Below the pieces are notes generated by a model. It saw only the letters and a list, made by a program, of their open reading frames with translations. It did no database searches and was not told the origin of the DNA. From Candidatus Omnitrophota bacterium (GTDB taxonomy: Bacteria; Omnitrophota; Gorgyraeia; Aquiviventales; Aquiviventaceae): a DNA stretch of 14,259 nt. Position numbers and translations under genes: made by a program. Of the stretch, positions 1 to 5,335 are shown piece by piece (position 1 is the stretch's first letter; each line of letters starts with the position of its first letter). The DNA is taken from assembly GCA_016206675.1 (NCBI GenBank), contig JACQRD010000056.1, forward strand, positions 1-14,259. The letters run 5' to 3'.

Positions 1-104
1 ACCTTGGTGATGGCGGCGGTCAAGGTCGTCTTGCCGTGATCGACGTGGCCGATGGTGCCGATGTTGACATGCGGCTTGGTGCGCTCGAATTTGGCTTTGG
101 CCAT
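1..104 (-). CDS. tuf: Elongation factor Tu, N-terminal fragment
   Basis: GTPase that delivers aminoacyl-tRNA to the ribosome. Only the first 34 codons are in the window; the rest lies beyond base 1. The translation begins [20 protein letters not shown] and continues into [11 protein letters not shown], which contains the G1 P-loop (GHVDHGKT) and is essentially diagnostic of EF-Tu. The start at 102-104 is supported by a purine-rich SD (AGGAAGGGGG, complement of 111-120) six bases upstream. It follows tRNA-Thr(GGT), as tufB does in Enterobacteria, so it is probably co-transcribed with the tRNAs. The stop codon of the upstream reading-through ORF (108-110) lies between this SD and the ATG. Confidence 0.97.
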
Positions 105-107
105 CTG

Positions 108-818
108 CTACCCCCTTCCTGCTATGAGACTGCCGTTAGAACGCTGATCGCCAAGAGAGCCCACGGCCGGAATTGAACCGGCGACCTCGACCTTACCAAG
201 ATCGCGCTCTGCCAACTGAGCTACATGGGCACATTCGCCCAACCATTGTCCAATGATCTGGCGCAACTTGCTGTTGTGGACATACACGCCGCACGTTCCG
301 CGGGAGACTCTTGACTTATAGCTTCCGCGGCCTCTCGAAGCAATTCGTGTGACTTTACCAAATCGACTCGATGAAATCTGAAGTTGCTGACTCCAGAAGG
401 CTAGCGCTGACTTAACGTTCATGTCTTCATGCAAAATGAGGTGAACACGTAGCTTCTGCGACGGTACTCCGCAAATCACTCTCAGAAATGCGATGAACAC
501 GCGAAGCAGATTTGGATCGGAATTGTACAACCGAACTGAAATAAGATTTCGCCTCGACCCCTCACCCCAAAACAATCCTATTCCGAGAGCCTTCAGCCGT
601 TCTTCTTCCAAGGACAAAGTCGACTTAATGCAGAAGGGGTCACCCGTTGGATTAGCCTTCAAATAAGTCGCTTCGCTCCGGCTGCGCCTTGGAATCCCGT
701 ATCGCTGCATTTGGGAAATGACTTGGCGCCAGGAGCATCCTAAGACTTCACCGACTTCGGTGGCTGATTTACCTTGGGCGTATAACCGCTTAATCCGATT
801 AATGTTCGTGGACTTCAT
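108..818 (-). CDS. HTH protein with LAGLIDADG-like region; ORF runs through tRNA-Thr
   Basis: ORF of 236 residues from the ATG at 816-818. Residues about 5-48 look like a resolvase-type helix-turn-helix (RIKRLYAQGKSATEVGEVLG). Residues 77-193 include ALGIGLFWGEGSRR, LYNSDPNLLRVFIAFLR and a C-terminal IIGQWL. This resembles uncharacterised LAGLIDADG-like, possibly homing-endonuclease-related proteins of uncultured bacteria; that assignment is from memory and weak. The recognisable protein ends at about residue 196, exactly at the 5' end of tRNA-Thr(GGT). The last 40 codons are the tRNA in frame plus spacer, with the stop only at 108-110 next to the tuf SD. The start is uncertain: ATG at 834-836 and GTG at 897-899 are alternatives, and none has a good SD. 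The gene is visibly AT-richer than the housekeeping genes, suggesting transfer. A plausible promoter lies at 973-1000. Confidence 0.5.
   Translation of the reverse strand: MKSTNINRIKRLYAQGKSATEVGEVLGCSWRQVISQMQRYGIPRRSRSEATYLKANPTGDPFCIKSTLSLEEERLKALGIGLFWGEGSRRNLISVRLYNSDPNLLRVFIAFLRVICGVPSQKLRVHLILHEDMNVKSALAFWSQQLQISSSRFGKVTRIASRGRGSYKSRVSRGTCGVYVHNSKLRQIIGQWLGECAHVAQLAERDLGKVEVAGSIPAVGSLGDQRSNGSLIAGRG
158..230 (-). tRNA. thrT: tRNA-Thr(GGT)
   Basis: Full cloverleaf on the minus strand. The acceptor stem is GCCCATG/CGTGGGC with discriminator T. The D-arm is GCTC/GAGC. The anticodon stem is CGATC/GGTCG around loop TTGGTAA, anticodon GGT. The T-arm carries GTTCAATTC. CCA is not encoded. It lies 53 bases upstream of the tuf start and is the last tRNA of a Thr-Tyr-Gly-Thr-tuf cluster. 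The upstream ORF has no stop codon before this tRNA and translates through it. Confidence 0.97.
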
Positions 819-972
819 GACTGACGATTGCGCCATCCGCCAATTAGACACGGCTGGATGGCGATGAGGATTGCTGAATCCGAACGGAGGGGCCACCACG
901 ATGAAGTGCGGTGCTGCCCGAAACGAATTTCCAAACTCTCATGCGCTGTGCGACGTCATTGGGTAAAACATA

Positions 973-1000
973 ATTATGTCATAACTACTTGTCAGGTCAA
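973..1000 (-). promoter_or_regulatory. Sigma70-type promoter upstream of the HTH/LAGLIDADG-like ORF
   Basis: Minus-strand -35 TTGACC (995-1000), 16-base spacer, -10 CATAAT (973-978), each one mismatch from consensus. The start site would be near 966. The -35 overlaps the stop codon of the small excisionase-like gene. A perfect 10-base palindrome CATAATTATG (969-978) covers the -10 and could be an operator. It could supply tRNA-Thr(GGT)-tuf as well as the ORF. Confidence 0.45.
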
Positions 1001-1188
1001 GGCTTTTTCACGGCTTCGAGCGCCGCGTCGTTGAGCCACTTGTCCAGCGTTTCCTTCGGAAACCGCCAGACCTTGCCCACTTTCACCGCCGGAATTTCCC
1101 CGCGCCGCGCCTTGCGGTAAATCGTGTCCGGCACCACTCCAAGGTAGCGCGCCACCTCGTCGACCGTGAGCACGCGTGTCACAACCAT
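997..1188 (-). CDS. Excisionase-family (MerR-like) DNA-binding protein, 63 aa
   Basis: Small winged-HTH protein of the excisionase/'helix-turn-helix domain' family. The ATG at 1186-1188 gives 63 residues. LTVDEVARYLGVVPDTIYRK forms the HTH and is followed by the conserved GEIPAVKVGKVWRF wing and a terminal helix KETLDKWL. It lacks any effector domain, as expected for a phage- or element-type Xis or a small repressor. The reading frame is open further upstream, but that part has no homology character and lies across the promoter, so the short form is preferred. A near-consensus promoter (1250-1278) and an inverted repeat at the predicted transcription start lie just upstream. No integrase is visible in the window, so its original partner may be lost, or it may act as a local regulator. 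Confidence 0.82.
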   Translation of the reverse strand: MVVTRVLTVDEVARYLGVVPDTIYRKARRGEIPAVKVGKVWRFPKETLDKWLNDAALEAVKKP

Positions 1189-1224
1189 GGGTGTATTGGT
1201 CCTTTCGATGGGCACAAAAACCCC

Positions 1225-1244
1225 TTTACGTCCTTGGACGTAAA
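1225..1244. promoter_or_regulatory. Perfect 9-bp inverted repeat, probable operator
   Basis: TTTACGTCC-TT-GGACGTAAA is a perfect dyad. A further ACGTAAA half-site (1244-1250) runs into the -10 box. The dyad covers the predicted transcription start of the excisionase-like gene, the position expected for a repressor operator, possibly autoregulatory. Confidence 0.5.
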
Positions 1245-1249
1245 CGTAA

Positions 1250-1278
1250 ATGATACAGATGGCTAGGACAACTGTCAA
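1250..1278 (-). promoter_or_regulatory. Strong sigma70-type promoter for the excisionase-like gene
   Basis: Minus-strand -35 TTGACA is a perfect match (1273-1278), the spacer is exactly 17 bases and the -10 is TATCAT (1250-1255, 5/6). The predicted start is near 1243, leaving a leader of about 55 nt before the ATG at 1188 with AAAGGA in front of the gene. This is the clearest promoter in the window. Confidence 0.75.
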
Positions 1279-1540
1279 TAGAAAAGTGGGGTTTGGAGGA
1301 CTTTGGTGGGGTTCGCACTCAGCTATGGCGGGACGCCGGAAACCTGCGGTTTCCGGCACTTCCTTCGCCCACCACGCCCAGCAGATCCTACTGGCGCGGT
1401 GCCGGGCTCGGTCGGTCGCTCGCCTCTCGGCTCGCGACACTCCCTTCGTGCGACCACGCCTATGGCGTGGTGCCCGCACTTGGTCGTCGAACCCTACTAT
1501 AGGATTGGTCCGATTTCCGTCACTACTATGGAAAAGAACG
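1279..1540. other. GC-rich non-coding spacer with hairpins
   Basis: Together with the promoter region this is about 350 bases without a convincing gene between tRNA-Gly and the excisionase-like gene. It contains a perfect 10-bp stem with a 3-base loop (GCCGGAAACC/GGTTTCCGGC, 1335-1357) and an 8-bp stem with loop TAT (ACCACGCC/GGCGTGGT, 1453-1471). Neither is followed by a T-run in the minus direction, so they are not clear intrinsic terminators. Overlapping plus-strand frames are Arg/Ser/Pro-rich and I reject them as genes. Confidence 0.4.
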
Positions 1541-1611
1541 AGCGGGTGGCGGGAATCGAACCCGCGTAACTAGCTTGGAAGGCTAGCTCTCTACCATTGA
1601 GATACACCCGC
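1541..1611 (-). tRNA. glyT: tRNA-Gly(TCC)
   Basis: Acceptor GCGGGTG/CACCCGC with discriminator T. Anticodon stem CTAGC/GCTAG around loop CTTCCAA, anticodon TCC. T-arm GCGGG/CCCGC with TTCGATT. The gene is 71 nt with no encoded CCA. It is third in the Thr-Tyr-Gly-Thr series, matching glyT of the E. coli tufB operon. The two-TM ORF upstream ends only two bases before its 5' end. Confidence 0.97.
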
Positions 1612-1613
1612 AA

Positions 1614-2024
1614 TTATTCTGCACCTTCGGGTGGTACCGTAGGAGGCGCTGCCTCTGCTGCAGCTGACTCCTCCGCTAACTGTTCAGGAGGAATTCTGCT
1701 CCGAATTTTCTCGATAATCTTTGACATAGATCTATGCGCACCACACCACAACACAAGCAAAAGAACCCCACCAATTATTCCTACAATACTGATAAGTATG
1801 AAAAAGGTTTTAACTTCCCATCTTGTAAATGTTGCTGTGGCTAACGCCGCGATGGCAGAAAAGCCAATCGAAAATAGAAAGATTGCAAAGTTGAGAAAAA
1901 TACCACCCGGTGACCCAGATTCGAGATAATCTAATTCGCTATCTTTAATTTCATAGAGATCTACACAGTCAACTCGACCCCTACGAATTCTAGGTTCCTT
2001 TTCCGCAAATTTTGGGTCCATCAT
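1614..2024 (-). CDS. Two-TM membrane protein, unknown function, 136 aa
   Basis: The start is the ATG at 2022-2024, with AAGG nine bases upstream; a TTG at 2042 would add six residues. The soluble N-terminus (residues 1-42, with DLYEIKDSELDYLESGS) is followed by two hydrophobic segments at about 43-66 and 73-95, then a basic stretch (RSMSKIIEKIRSR) and an Ala/Pro/Glu-rich tail. The short loop between the helices suggests a hairpin with both ends in the cytoplasm. Similar small membrane proteins of unknown role occur as accessory genes (recollection). It lies just downstream of the Cas2/SinR-like gene and was probably acquired with it. Both are visibly AT-richer than the surrounding genes. The stop codon lies two bases from tRNA-Gly. 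No function is assigned. Confidence 0.75.
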   Translation of the reverse strand: MMDPKFAEKEPRIRRGRVDCVDLYEIKDSELDYLESGSPGGIFLNFAIFLFSIGFSAIAALATATFTRWEVKTFFILISIVGIIGGVLLLVLWCGAHRSMSKIIEKIRSRIPPEQLAEESAAAEAAPPTVPPEGAE

Positions 2025-2042
2025 ATAGTTAAGCCTTAACAA

Positions 2043-2312
2043 CTACAGGTATTTTTTGAGCCACTCTGTGTGCTTTTCACTATAGGCATTTCGCCAGGCC
2101 GCCTCGACTCCTGACTTTACTACGAATAGTCGGTCTTCTGGACCTATGAGCTTTCCAAGATGGTCTCGAACCTGGCTTGCTGACCATCCTGTTGTGACGG
2201 CCCAGCAATGCTGATCTATTGGACAATGCCCGGGGTAGGCCTTTAACCCTTCGCGTAGGGAATCGAGAGTCTTGGGGTCTCTAAGTTCAAAGCTTACTAT
2301 ATAGCACGCCAT
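2043..2312 (-). CDS. Cas2/SinR-like ferredoxin-fold protein, 89 aa
   Basis: The pattern is that of small proteins often annotated 'SinR family', which share the Cas2/VapD-type ferredoxin fold: an opening strand YIVSFEL, a central tryptophan strand (CWAVTTGWSASQVRDHL), then DRLFVVKSGVEAAW and a C-terminal EWLKKYL. The aspartate expected at the end of the first strand in Cas2 (YD) is here Glu (FEL), so nuclease activity should not be assumed. No CRISPR array or cas1 is present, so this is not an adaptation module. The ATG is at 2310-2312 with a poor SD. The downstream two-TM gene begins 18 bases after this stop, suggesting a two-gene unit. The family call is from motif recollection. Confidence 0.7.
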   Translation of the reverse strand: MACYIVSFELRDPKTLDSLREGLKAYPGHCPIDQHCWAVTTGWSASQVRDHLGKLIGPEDRLFVVKSGVEAAWRNAYSEKHTEWLKKYL

Positions 2313-2430
2313 CGCACCGTCATGTTCTGATACGATTTATGAAATGGGAAACGGTTCTCGGATTCCTCGGTTTTCTCTACTGAATGTTATGTGCTGACTA
2401 CTAGACTAGCTAACGACGTGCGAAAAAAAA

Positions 2431-2518
2431 TGGGCAGGAGAGGATTCGAACCTCTGTAGAGCCGGTAAGGCTCACGAGTTTTACAGACTCGCCCTTTTAA
2501 CCACTCAGGTACCTGCCC
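2431..2518 (-). tRNA. tyrU: tRNA-Tyr(GTA)
   Basis: Class II tRNA of 88 nt. Acceptor GGGCAGG/CCTGCCC with discriminator A. Anticodon stem CGAGT/ACTCG around CTGTAAA, anticodon GTA. It has a long variable arm containing GAGCC/GGCTC, then T-arm AGAGG/CCTCT with TTCGAAT. CCA is not encoded. The gene is followed directly by a run of eight T (complement of 2423-2430), which may act as a processing or weak termination signal before the AT-rich module. Confidence 0.97.
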
Positions 2519-2537
2519 GCGTTCTTATCAAAGAATC

Positions 2538-2699
2538 CTAATGAAAATGGTTGATGAACCAAATCGGATGGCCGTGATTTCTCCCACCCTGGTCAACGTG
2601 CCAATGGTAAATCGGCAATGAGAGCAGCATCATCACCATGACGACAATGAGCAGTAATTTCCAGCGCCTCTTCAATAATTCCGAAAAGATATGCCACAT
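2538..2699 (-). CDS. 53-aa single-TM peptide with three HxH motifs
   Basis: Small ORF between tRNA-Thr(TGT) and tRNA-Tyr. The ATG at 2697-2699 is preceded by GGAA at six bases. The sequence starts MWHIFSELLKRRWK (basic, cytoplasmic) and has a hydrophobic helix at about residues 15-31. A 22-residue tail carries HWH, HGH and HFH. The positive-inside rule places the His-rich tail outside the cytoplasm. Three HxH pairs in such a short tail suggest metal binding, but this is inference. It is AT-richer than the housekeeping genes. I recognise no family. It could be a membrane micro-protein or toxin-like peptide, or a non-functional ORF. Confidence 0.5.
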   Translation of the reverse strand: MWHIFSELLKRRWKLLLIVVMVMMLLSLPIYHWHVDQGGRNHGHPIWFINHFH

Positions 2700-2727
2700 C
2701 TTTCGTTCCAAATTCCGTGTCAAAAAA

Positions 2728-2799
2728 AGCCGGTGGAGGGATTTGAACCCCCGGCCCGCTCTTTACAAAAGAGCCGCTCTACCCCTGAGCTACACCGGC
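2728..2799 (-). tRNA. thrU: tRNA-Thr(TGT)
   Basis: Acceptor GCCGGTG/CACCGGC with discriminator T. D-arm GCTC/GAGC. Anticodon stem GCTCT/AGAGC around TTTGTAA, anticodon TGT. T-arm GGGGG/TCCCT-type with TTCAAAT. The gene is 72 nt with no encoded CCA. It is first in the tRNA-tuf series and is followed by a T-run. An octamer-repeat hairpin lies just upstream. Confidence 0.97.
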
Positions 2800-2809
2800 G
2801 ATAACTGCT

Positions 2810-2887
2810 GTAAATGGGTGAATGAGTGAATGGGTAACTGCGTTCAGGCCTGTTACGCATTCACCCATTCACGCATCGACGCATTCA
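2810..2887. repeat. Octamer tandem repeats forming a 21-bp inverted repeat
   Basis: The left block has three degenerate 8-base units of type GTGAATGG (2810-2833). The right block has four units of type CGCATTCA (2856-2887), the reverse-complement family. The arms 2818-2838 and 2852-2872 pair over 21 bases with two mismatches around a 13-base loop. The last right-hand unit includes the TGA stop of nnrD, so this lies in the 3' UTR and may act as a terminator or RNA-stability element between nnrD and the tRNAs. Confidence 0.8.
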
Positions 2888-3742
2888 CGGTCTTTGATAC
2901 TGACGGATTGCGAGGGGTATTCTATCGGCTAAGTCTGAGGCGAGCAAGCCGATCTCTCCCCGCTCCTTCGCAACAAGATCCCCGGCGAGCCCATGCACAT
3001 AGACGCCCAGCCGTGCCGCGTCAAAGAGCGGGAGCTTCTGCCCCAGCAGTGCTGCGATCATGCCGGTTAAGACATCGCCGCAGCCACCGGTGGCCATGCC
3101 GGGATTGCCGGTATCGTTGACGTAGAGCTCGCCGCCAGGGCCCGCTACCACCGTTTCATGGCCCTTGAGCACCAGCACCACTTTATGTTTCACGGCAAAC
3201 TCTTTTGCGATCTGCTGACGGCTGCGCTGAATTTCCTCATTGCTCAAGCCGCTGAGGCGCGCCATCTCGCCCGGATGCGGCGTGAGGATCATCGGCTCTC
3301 GGCGCTGCGCCAATACCTCGCGCTTGGCGGCGATAGCGTTGAGCCCGTCGGCATCCACCACGAGCGGCTTGACAATCTGCGGCAGCAGCTCATGCACCAG
3401 CGCCTGAGTTTCCGACTGCTGCGAGAGCCCTGGGCCGATCGCGACCGCATCGGCGCCAACGACAGCCCTGAGGATCTCCGGGAACGCTGCGCGGCTTAAG
3501 GCTCCCTGCTCCGTCTCCGGCAGGACTTTCAGCATCGCCTCGGTGAGCTTCTTCACCATGGGATCGTGCAGGCTCTTCGGAATGCCGAGCGTGACCAGGC
3601 CAGCACCGGTGCGGAGTGCTCCGAGTGTCGCCAGCGCCGCCGCGCCGCTTAACCCCACCGAGCCGGCGAGGAGGAAGACCCGCCCGGCATCCCCCTTATG
3701 CGCGTCCGCCTTGCGCACCGGGAACAACCCCCGCGGAATCAT
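2885..3742 (-). CDS. nnrD: ADP/ATP-dependent NAD(P)H-hydrate dehydratase
   Basis: Ribokinase-fold repair enzyme that dehydrates S-NAD(P)HX back to NAD(P)H using a nucleotide. It has 285 residues with the family signatures: AGSVGLSGAAALA near residues 26-38, VDADGLN at 129-135, LTPHPGEMARL at 153-163 and NPGMATGGCGDVLTG at 213-227, which holds the catalytic Asp223. It is the stand-alone dehydratase (CARKD) domain; the NnrE epimerase domain fused to it in many bacteria is absent and not seen in the window. The ATG at 3740-3742 lacks a clear SD. It follows acpS after a structured GC-rich spacer of about 290 bases, the acpS-nnr adjacency being common in bacteria. Confidence 0.95.
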   Translation of the reverse strand: MIPRGLFPVRKADAHKGDAGRVFLLAGSVGLSGAAALATLGALRTGAGLVTLGIPKSLHDPMVKKLTEAMLKVLPETEQGALSRAAFPEILRAVVGADAVAIGPGLSQQSETQALVHELLPQIVKPLVVDADGLNAIAAKREVLAQRREPMILTPHPGEMARLSGLSNEEIQRSRQQIAKEFAVKHKVVLVLKGHETVVAGPGGELYVNDTGNPGMATGGCGDVLTGMIAALLGQKLPLFDAARLGVYVHGLAGDLVAKERGEIGLLASDLADRIPLAIRQYQRP

Positions 3743-4036
3743 TGAGTGGCAGCTAGCGGACGCTGCGCTGGTAGGAGTGCCGCAGGCAAGCCAGGCGAGC
3801 GAATATGCGGTTCAGCCCGGCGCAGGCGGACTGCTTTAAGAGTCCCGGCCGTGCTGTTCGAGGCGCCGGTTGAGCGGCGCCGAGTTCACGGCCGGGTCCG
3901 CCGAGCCGGGCGTCTCGGAACCGCACCTGAGCGAGCCGGGCTGTGCCGGAGGCACAACGCGGCGGCCGCGACGACAAGGAAAGCCCACGGCCGGAACCAG
4001 CCCAGGAGACGACGCGCATGGTAAGAACGCTTGGCC
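3743..4036. other. Structured GC-rich spacer between acpS and nnrD
   Basis: About 294 bases without a supported gene. A nested hairpin has a perfect 10-bp outer stem (CCCGGCCGTG at 3844-3853 with CACGGCCGGG at 3887-3896) and an inner 6-bp GGCGCC stem (3862-3867/3876-3881). A separate TGTGCC-GGA-GGCACA hairpin lies at 3942-3956. There is no T-run, so it may be an RNA structure upstream of nnrD rather than an intrinsic terminator. A 95-codon frame spans it but has the Arg/Ala/Ser composition of a chance ORF. Confidence 0.45.
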
Positions 4037-4459
4037 TCATCGGGAGCGGATGGCGATGGCGCTGGCGACGGCGACGCTATTGACGTGCGAGAGGCTGATG
4101 TGGACGGCCATCCGCGCGGCTTTCCGCCGGTGCAGCACGATGCGCGGCCGGCCCAGATGGTCGTTGCGGACCTCCACCTCGCGCATCGCCAGCACCAGCG
4201 TCGGCTGGATCTGGGCGACGGCCTTGATGACCGCCTCCTTGGCGGCGAATCGGCCGGCCAGATGCAGCAGCCGCGTGCGCGGGCGCGCATCGGCGTAGGC
4301 TTCTTCGGCCTTGGTGAACACTTTCCGCATGAAGGCTTGGCCTCCGCGGCGCATCGCCTGGCGCAAGCGCGAGAGTTCCACCACATCGATGCCGCACCCG
4401 ATGGGTGCGCTCAAGGAAGCACGGCGCGATCGCTTGGATGGTCGCCGTTTAAACTGCAT
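4037..4459 (-). CDS. acpS: Holo-[acyl-carrier-protein] synthase
   Basis: Transfers 4'-phosphopantetheine from CoA to a serine of acyl carrier protein, activating it for fatty acid synthesis. Family motifs are GCGIDVVELSRL (residues 21-32, Mg ligand Asp25), FTKAEEAYAD (48-57), AGRFAAKEAVIKAV (68-81, Glu74) and HISLSHVNSVAVASAIA (120-136). It has 140 residues, slightly long: about 18 basic residues precede the usual start. The ATG at 4457-4459 has AAGG nine bases upstream and is kept, but a TTG at codon 17 is possible. It lies between pdxJ and nnrD with untranslated spacers on both sides. Confidence 0.95.
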   Translation of the reverse strand: MQFKRRPSKRSRRASLSAPIGCGIDVVELSRLRQAMRRGGQAFMRKVFTKAEEAYADARPRTRLLHLAGRFAAKEAVIKAVAQIQPTLVLAMREVEVRNDHLGRPRIVLHRRKAARMAVHISLSHVNSVAVASAIAIRSR

Positions 4460-4621
4460 AGGGCAGCGCCTTGTTCTGTTCCACTGGGCGGCCGTGGCCG
4501 CGGGCCGTTCCCTCGGGGAACCCTCCCTCTCCCCGCCACGGAACTATGGCGGGTCCGGGCCTCCCTCTCGGAAACGTCCCGCGTCCTGCCGCCCAACTGA
4601 AGACACTATTCTGCATGCGGA
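4460..4621. other. GC-rich spacer between pdxJ and acpS
   Basis: A 162-base gap with a GTTCCC-TCG-GGGAAC hairpin (4507-4521) and a CTATGGCGGG string (4544-4553) also found in the spacer near 1324. Short frames here are not gene-like. It may carry an RNA structure or a degenerate dispersed repeat. Confidence 0.35.
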
Positions 4622-5335
4622 TCAACGCCTCGCCATGGCGCGGCGCATGTCGCGCACCGCACGACCCAGCCCCACGAACAGCGCCCGGCTGATGATGGAA
4701 AAGCCGATGTTGAGCTCTTCAATCTGCGGAATCGCCGCCACCGCGCGCACGTTCTGGTAGTCCAGCCCGTGGCCGGCGGCCACCGCCAGACCGAAGTGCG
4801 CGGCCTGCCGCGCCGAGCGCTGCAGCGCCTCCAGCGCCTTGCGGCGGACCGCGGCCGAGGCGGCCTCGGCGTAGCGGCCGGTGTGCAGCTCGATCATGGG
4901 AGCGCCGGTGTCATAGGCGGCGCGCACCTGCTCCGCCACCGGATCGATGAACAGACTGACCGTCACACCGCGCGAGGCAAACACGCGCGCCAGCCGGCGC
5001 AACCGTCCGGCCATCCGCCGCACGTCCAACCCGCCTTCCGTGGTCAGCTCCTGGCGCCGCTCCGGCACGAGCGTGACTTGATCGGGTGCGACCGCCAGCG
5101 CCACCTTCACAATGTCCGGCGCCGCCGACATCTCCAGGTTCAACCGTTTGACCAGGCGGCGCAGCCGGCGCACGTCCGCATCCTGGATGTGGCGACGGTC
5201 CTCCCGCAGGTGGCAGACGATGCTCGCAGCACCGGCGCGCTCGCAGAGGCGGGCGGCTTCGACGGGATCGGGAAAGGCTCCACGCCTGGCCTGCCGCACC
5301 GTGGCGATGTGATCAATATTAACACCGAGCCGCAT
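4622..5335 (-). CDS. pdxJ: Pyridoxine 5'-phosphate synthase
   Basis: Condenses 1-deoxy-D-xylulose 5-phosphate with 3-amino-2-oxopropyl phosphate, the ring-closing step of DXP-dependent vitamin B6 synthesis. It has 237 residues, a normal length. LGVNIDHIATVRQARRG at the N-terminus is diagnostic. Catalytic candidates are His42 in CHLRED, Glu68 in NLEMS and His189 in AAGHGLDY. The C-terminal NIGFSIISRALFVGL has Phe where E. coli-type enzymes have His (NIGH). The ATG at 5333-5335 overlaps the end of folP by 17 bases, implying translational coupling; a TTG four codons upstream is an alternative start. pdxA and the other B6 genes are not in the window. Confidence 0.97.
   Translation of the reverse strand: MRLGVNIDHIATVRQARRGAFPDPVEAARLCERAGAASIVCHLREDRRHIQDADVRRLRRLVKRLNLEMSAAPDIVKVALAVAPDQVTLVPERRQELTTEGGLDVRRMAGRLRRLARVFASRGVTVSLFIDPVAEQVRAAYDTGAPMIELHTGRYAEAASAAVRRKALEALQRSARQAAHFGLAVAAGHGLDYQNVRAVAAIPQIEELNIGFSIISRALFVGLGRAVRDMRRAMARR

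Noticed and set aside
1335..1357. Intrinsic terminator after tRNA-Gly
   Set aside because: The 10-bp hairpin is perfect, but no T-run follows it in the minus-strand direction.
997..1479. 160-residue version of the excisionase-like protein
   Set aside because: The extra N-terminal part spans the promoter, operator and GC-rich hairpins and shows no protein-like pattern; the 63-residue form matches the family.
3753..4040. 95-codon minus-strand ORF overlapping the acpS stop by ATGA
   Set aside because: The overlap is attractive, but the protein is Arg/Ser/Ala-rich with no strand or helix pattern, and the DNA is better explained by perfect hairpins.
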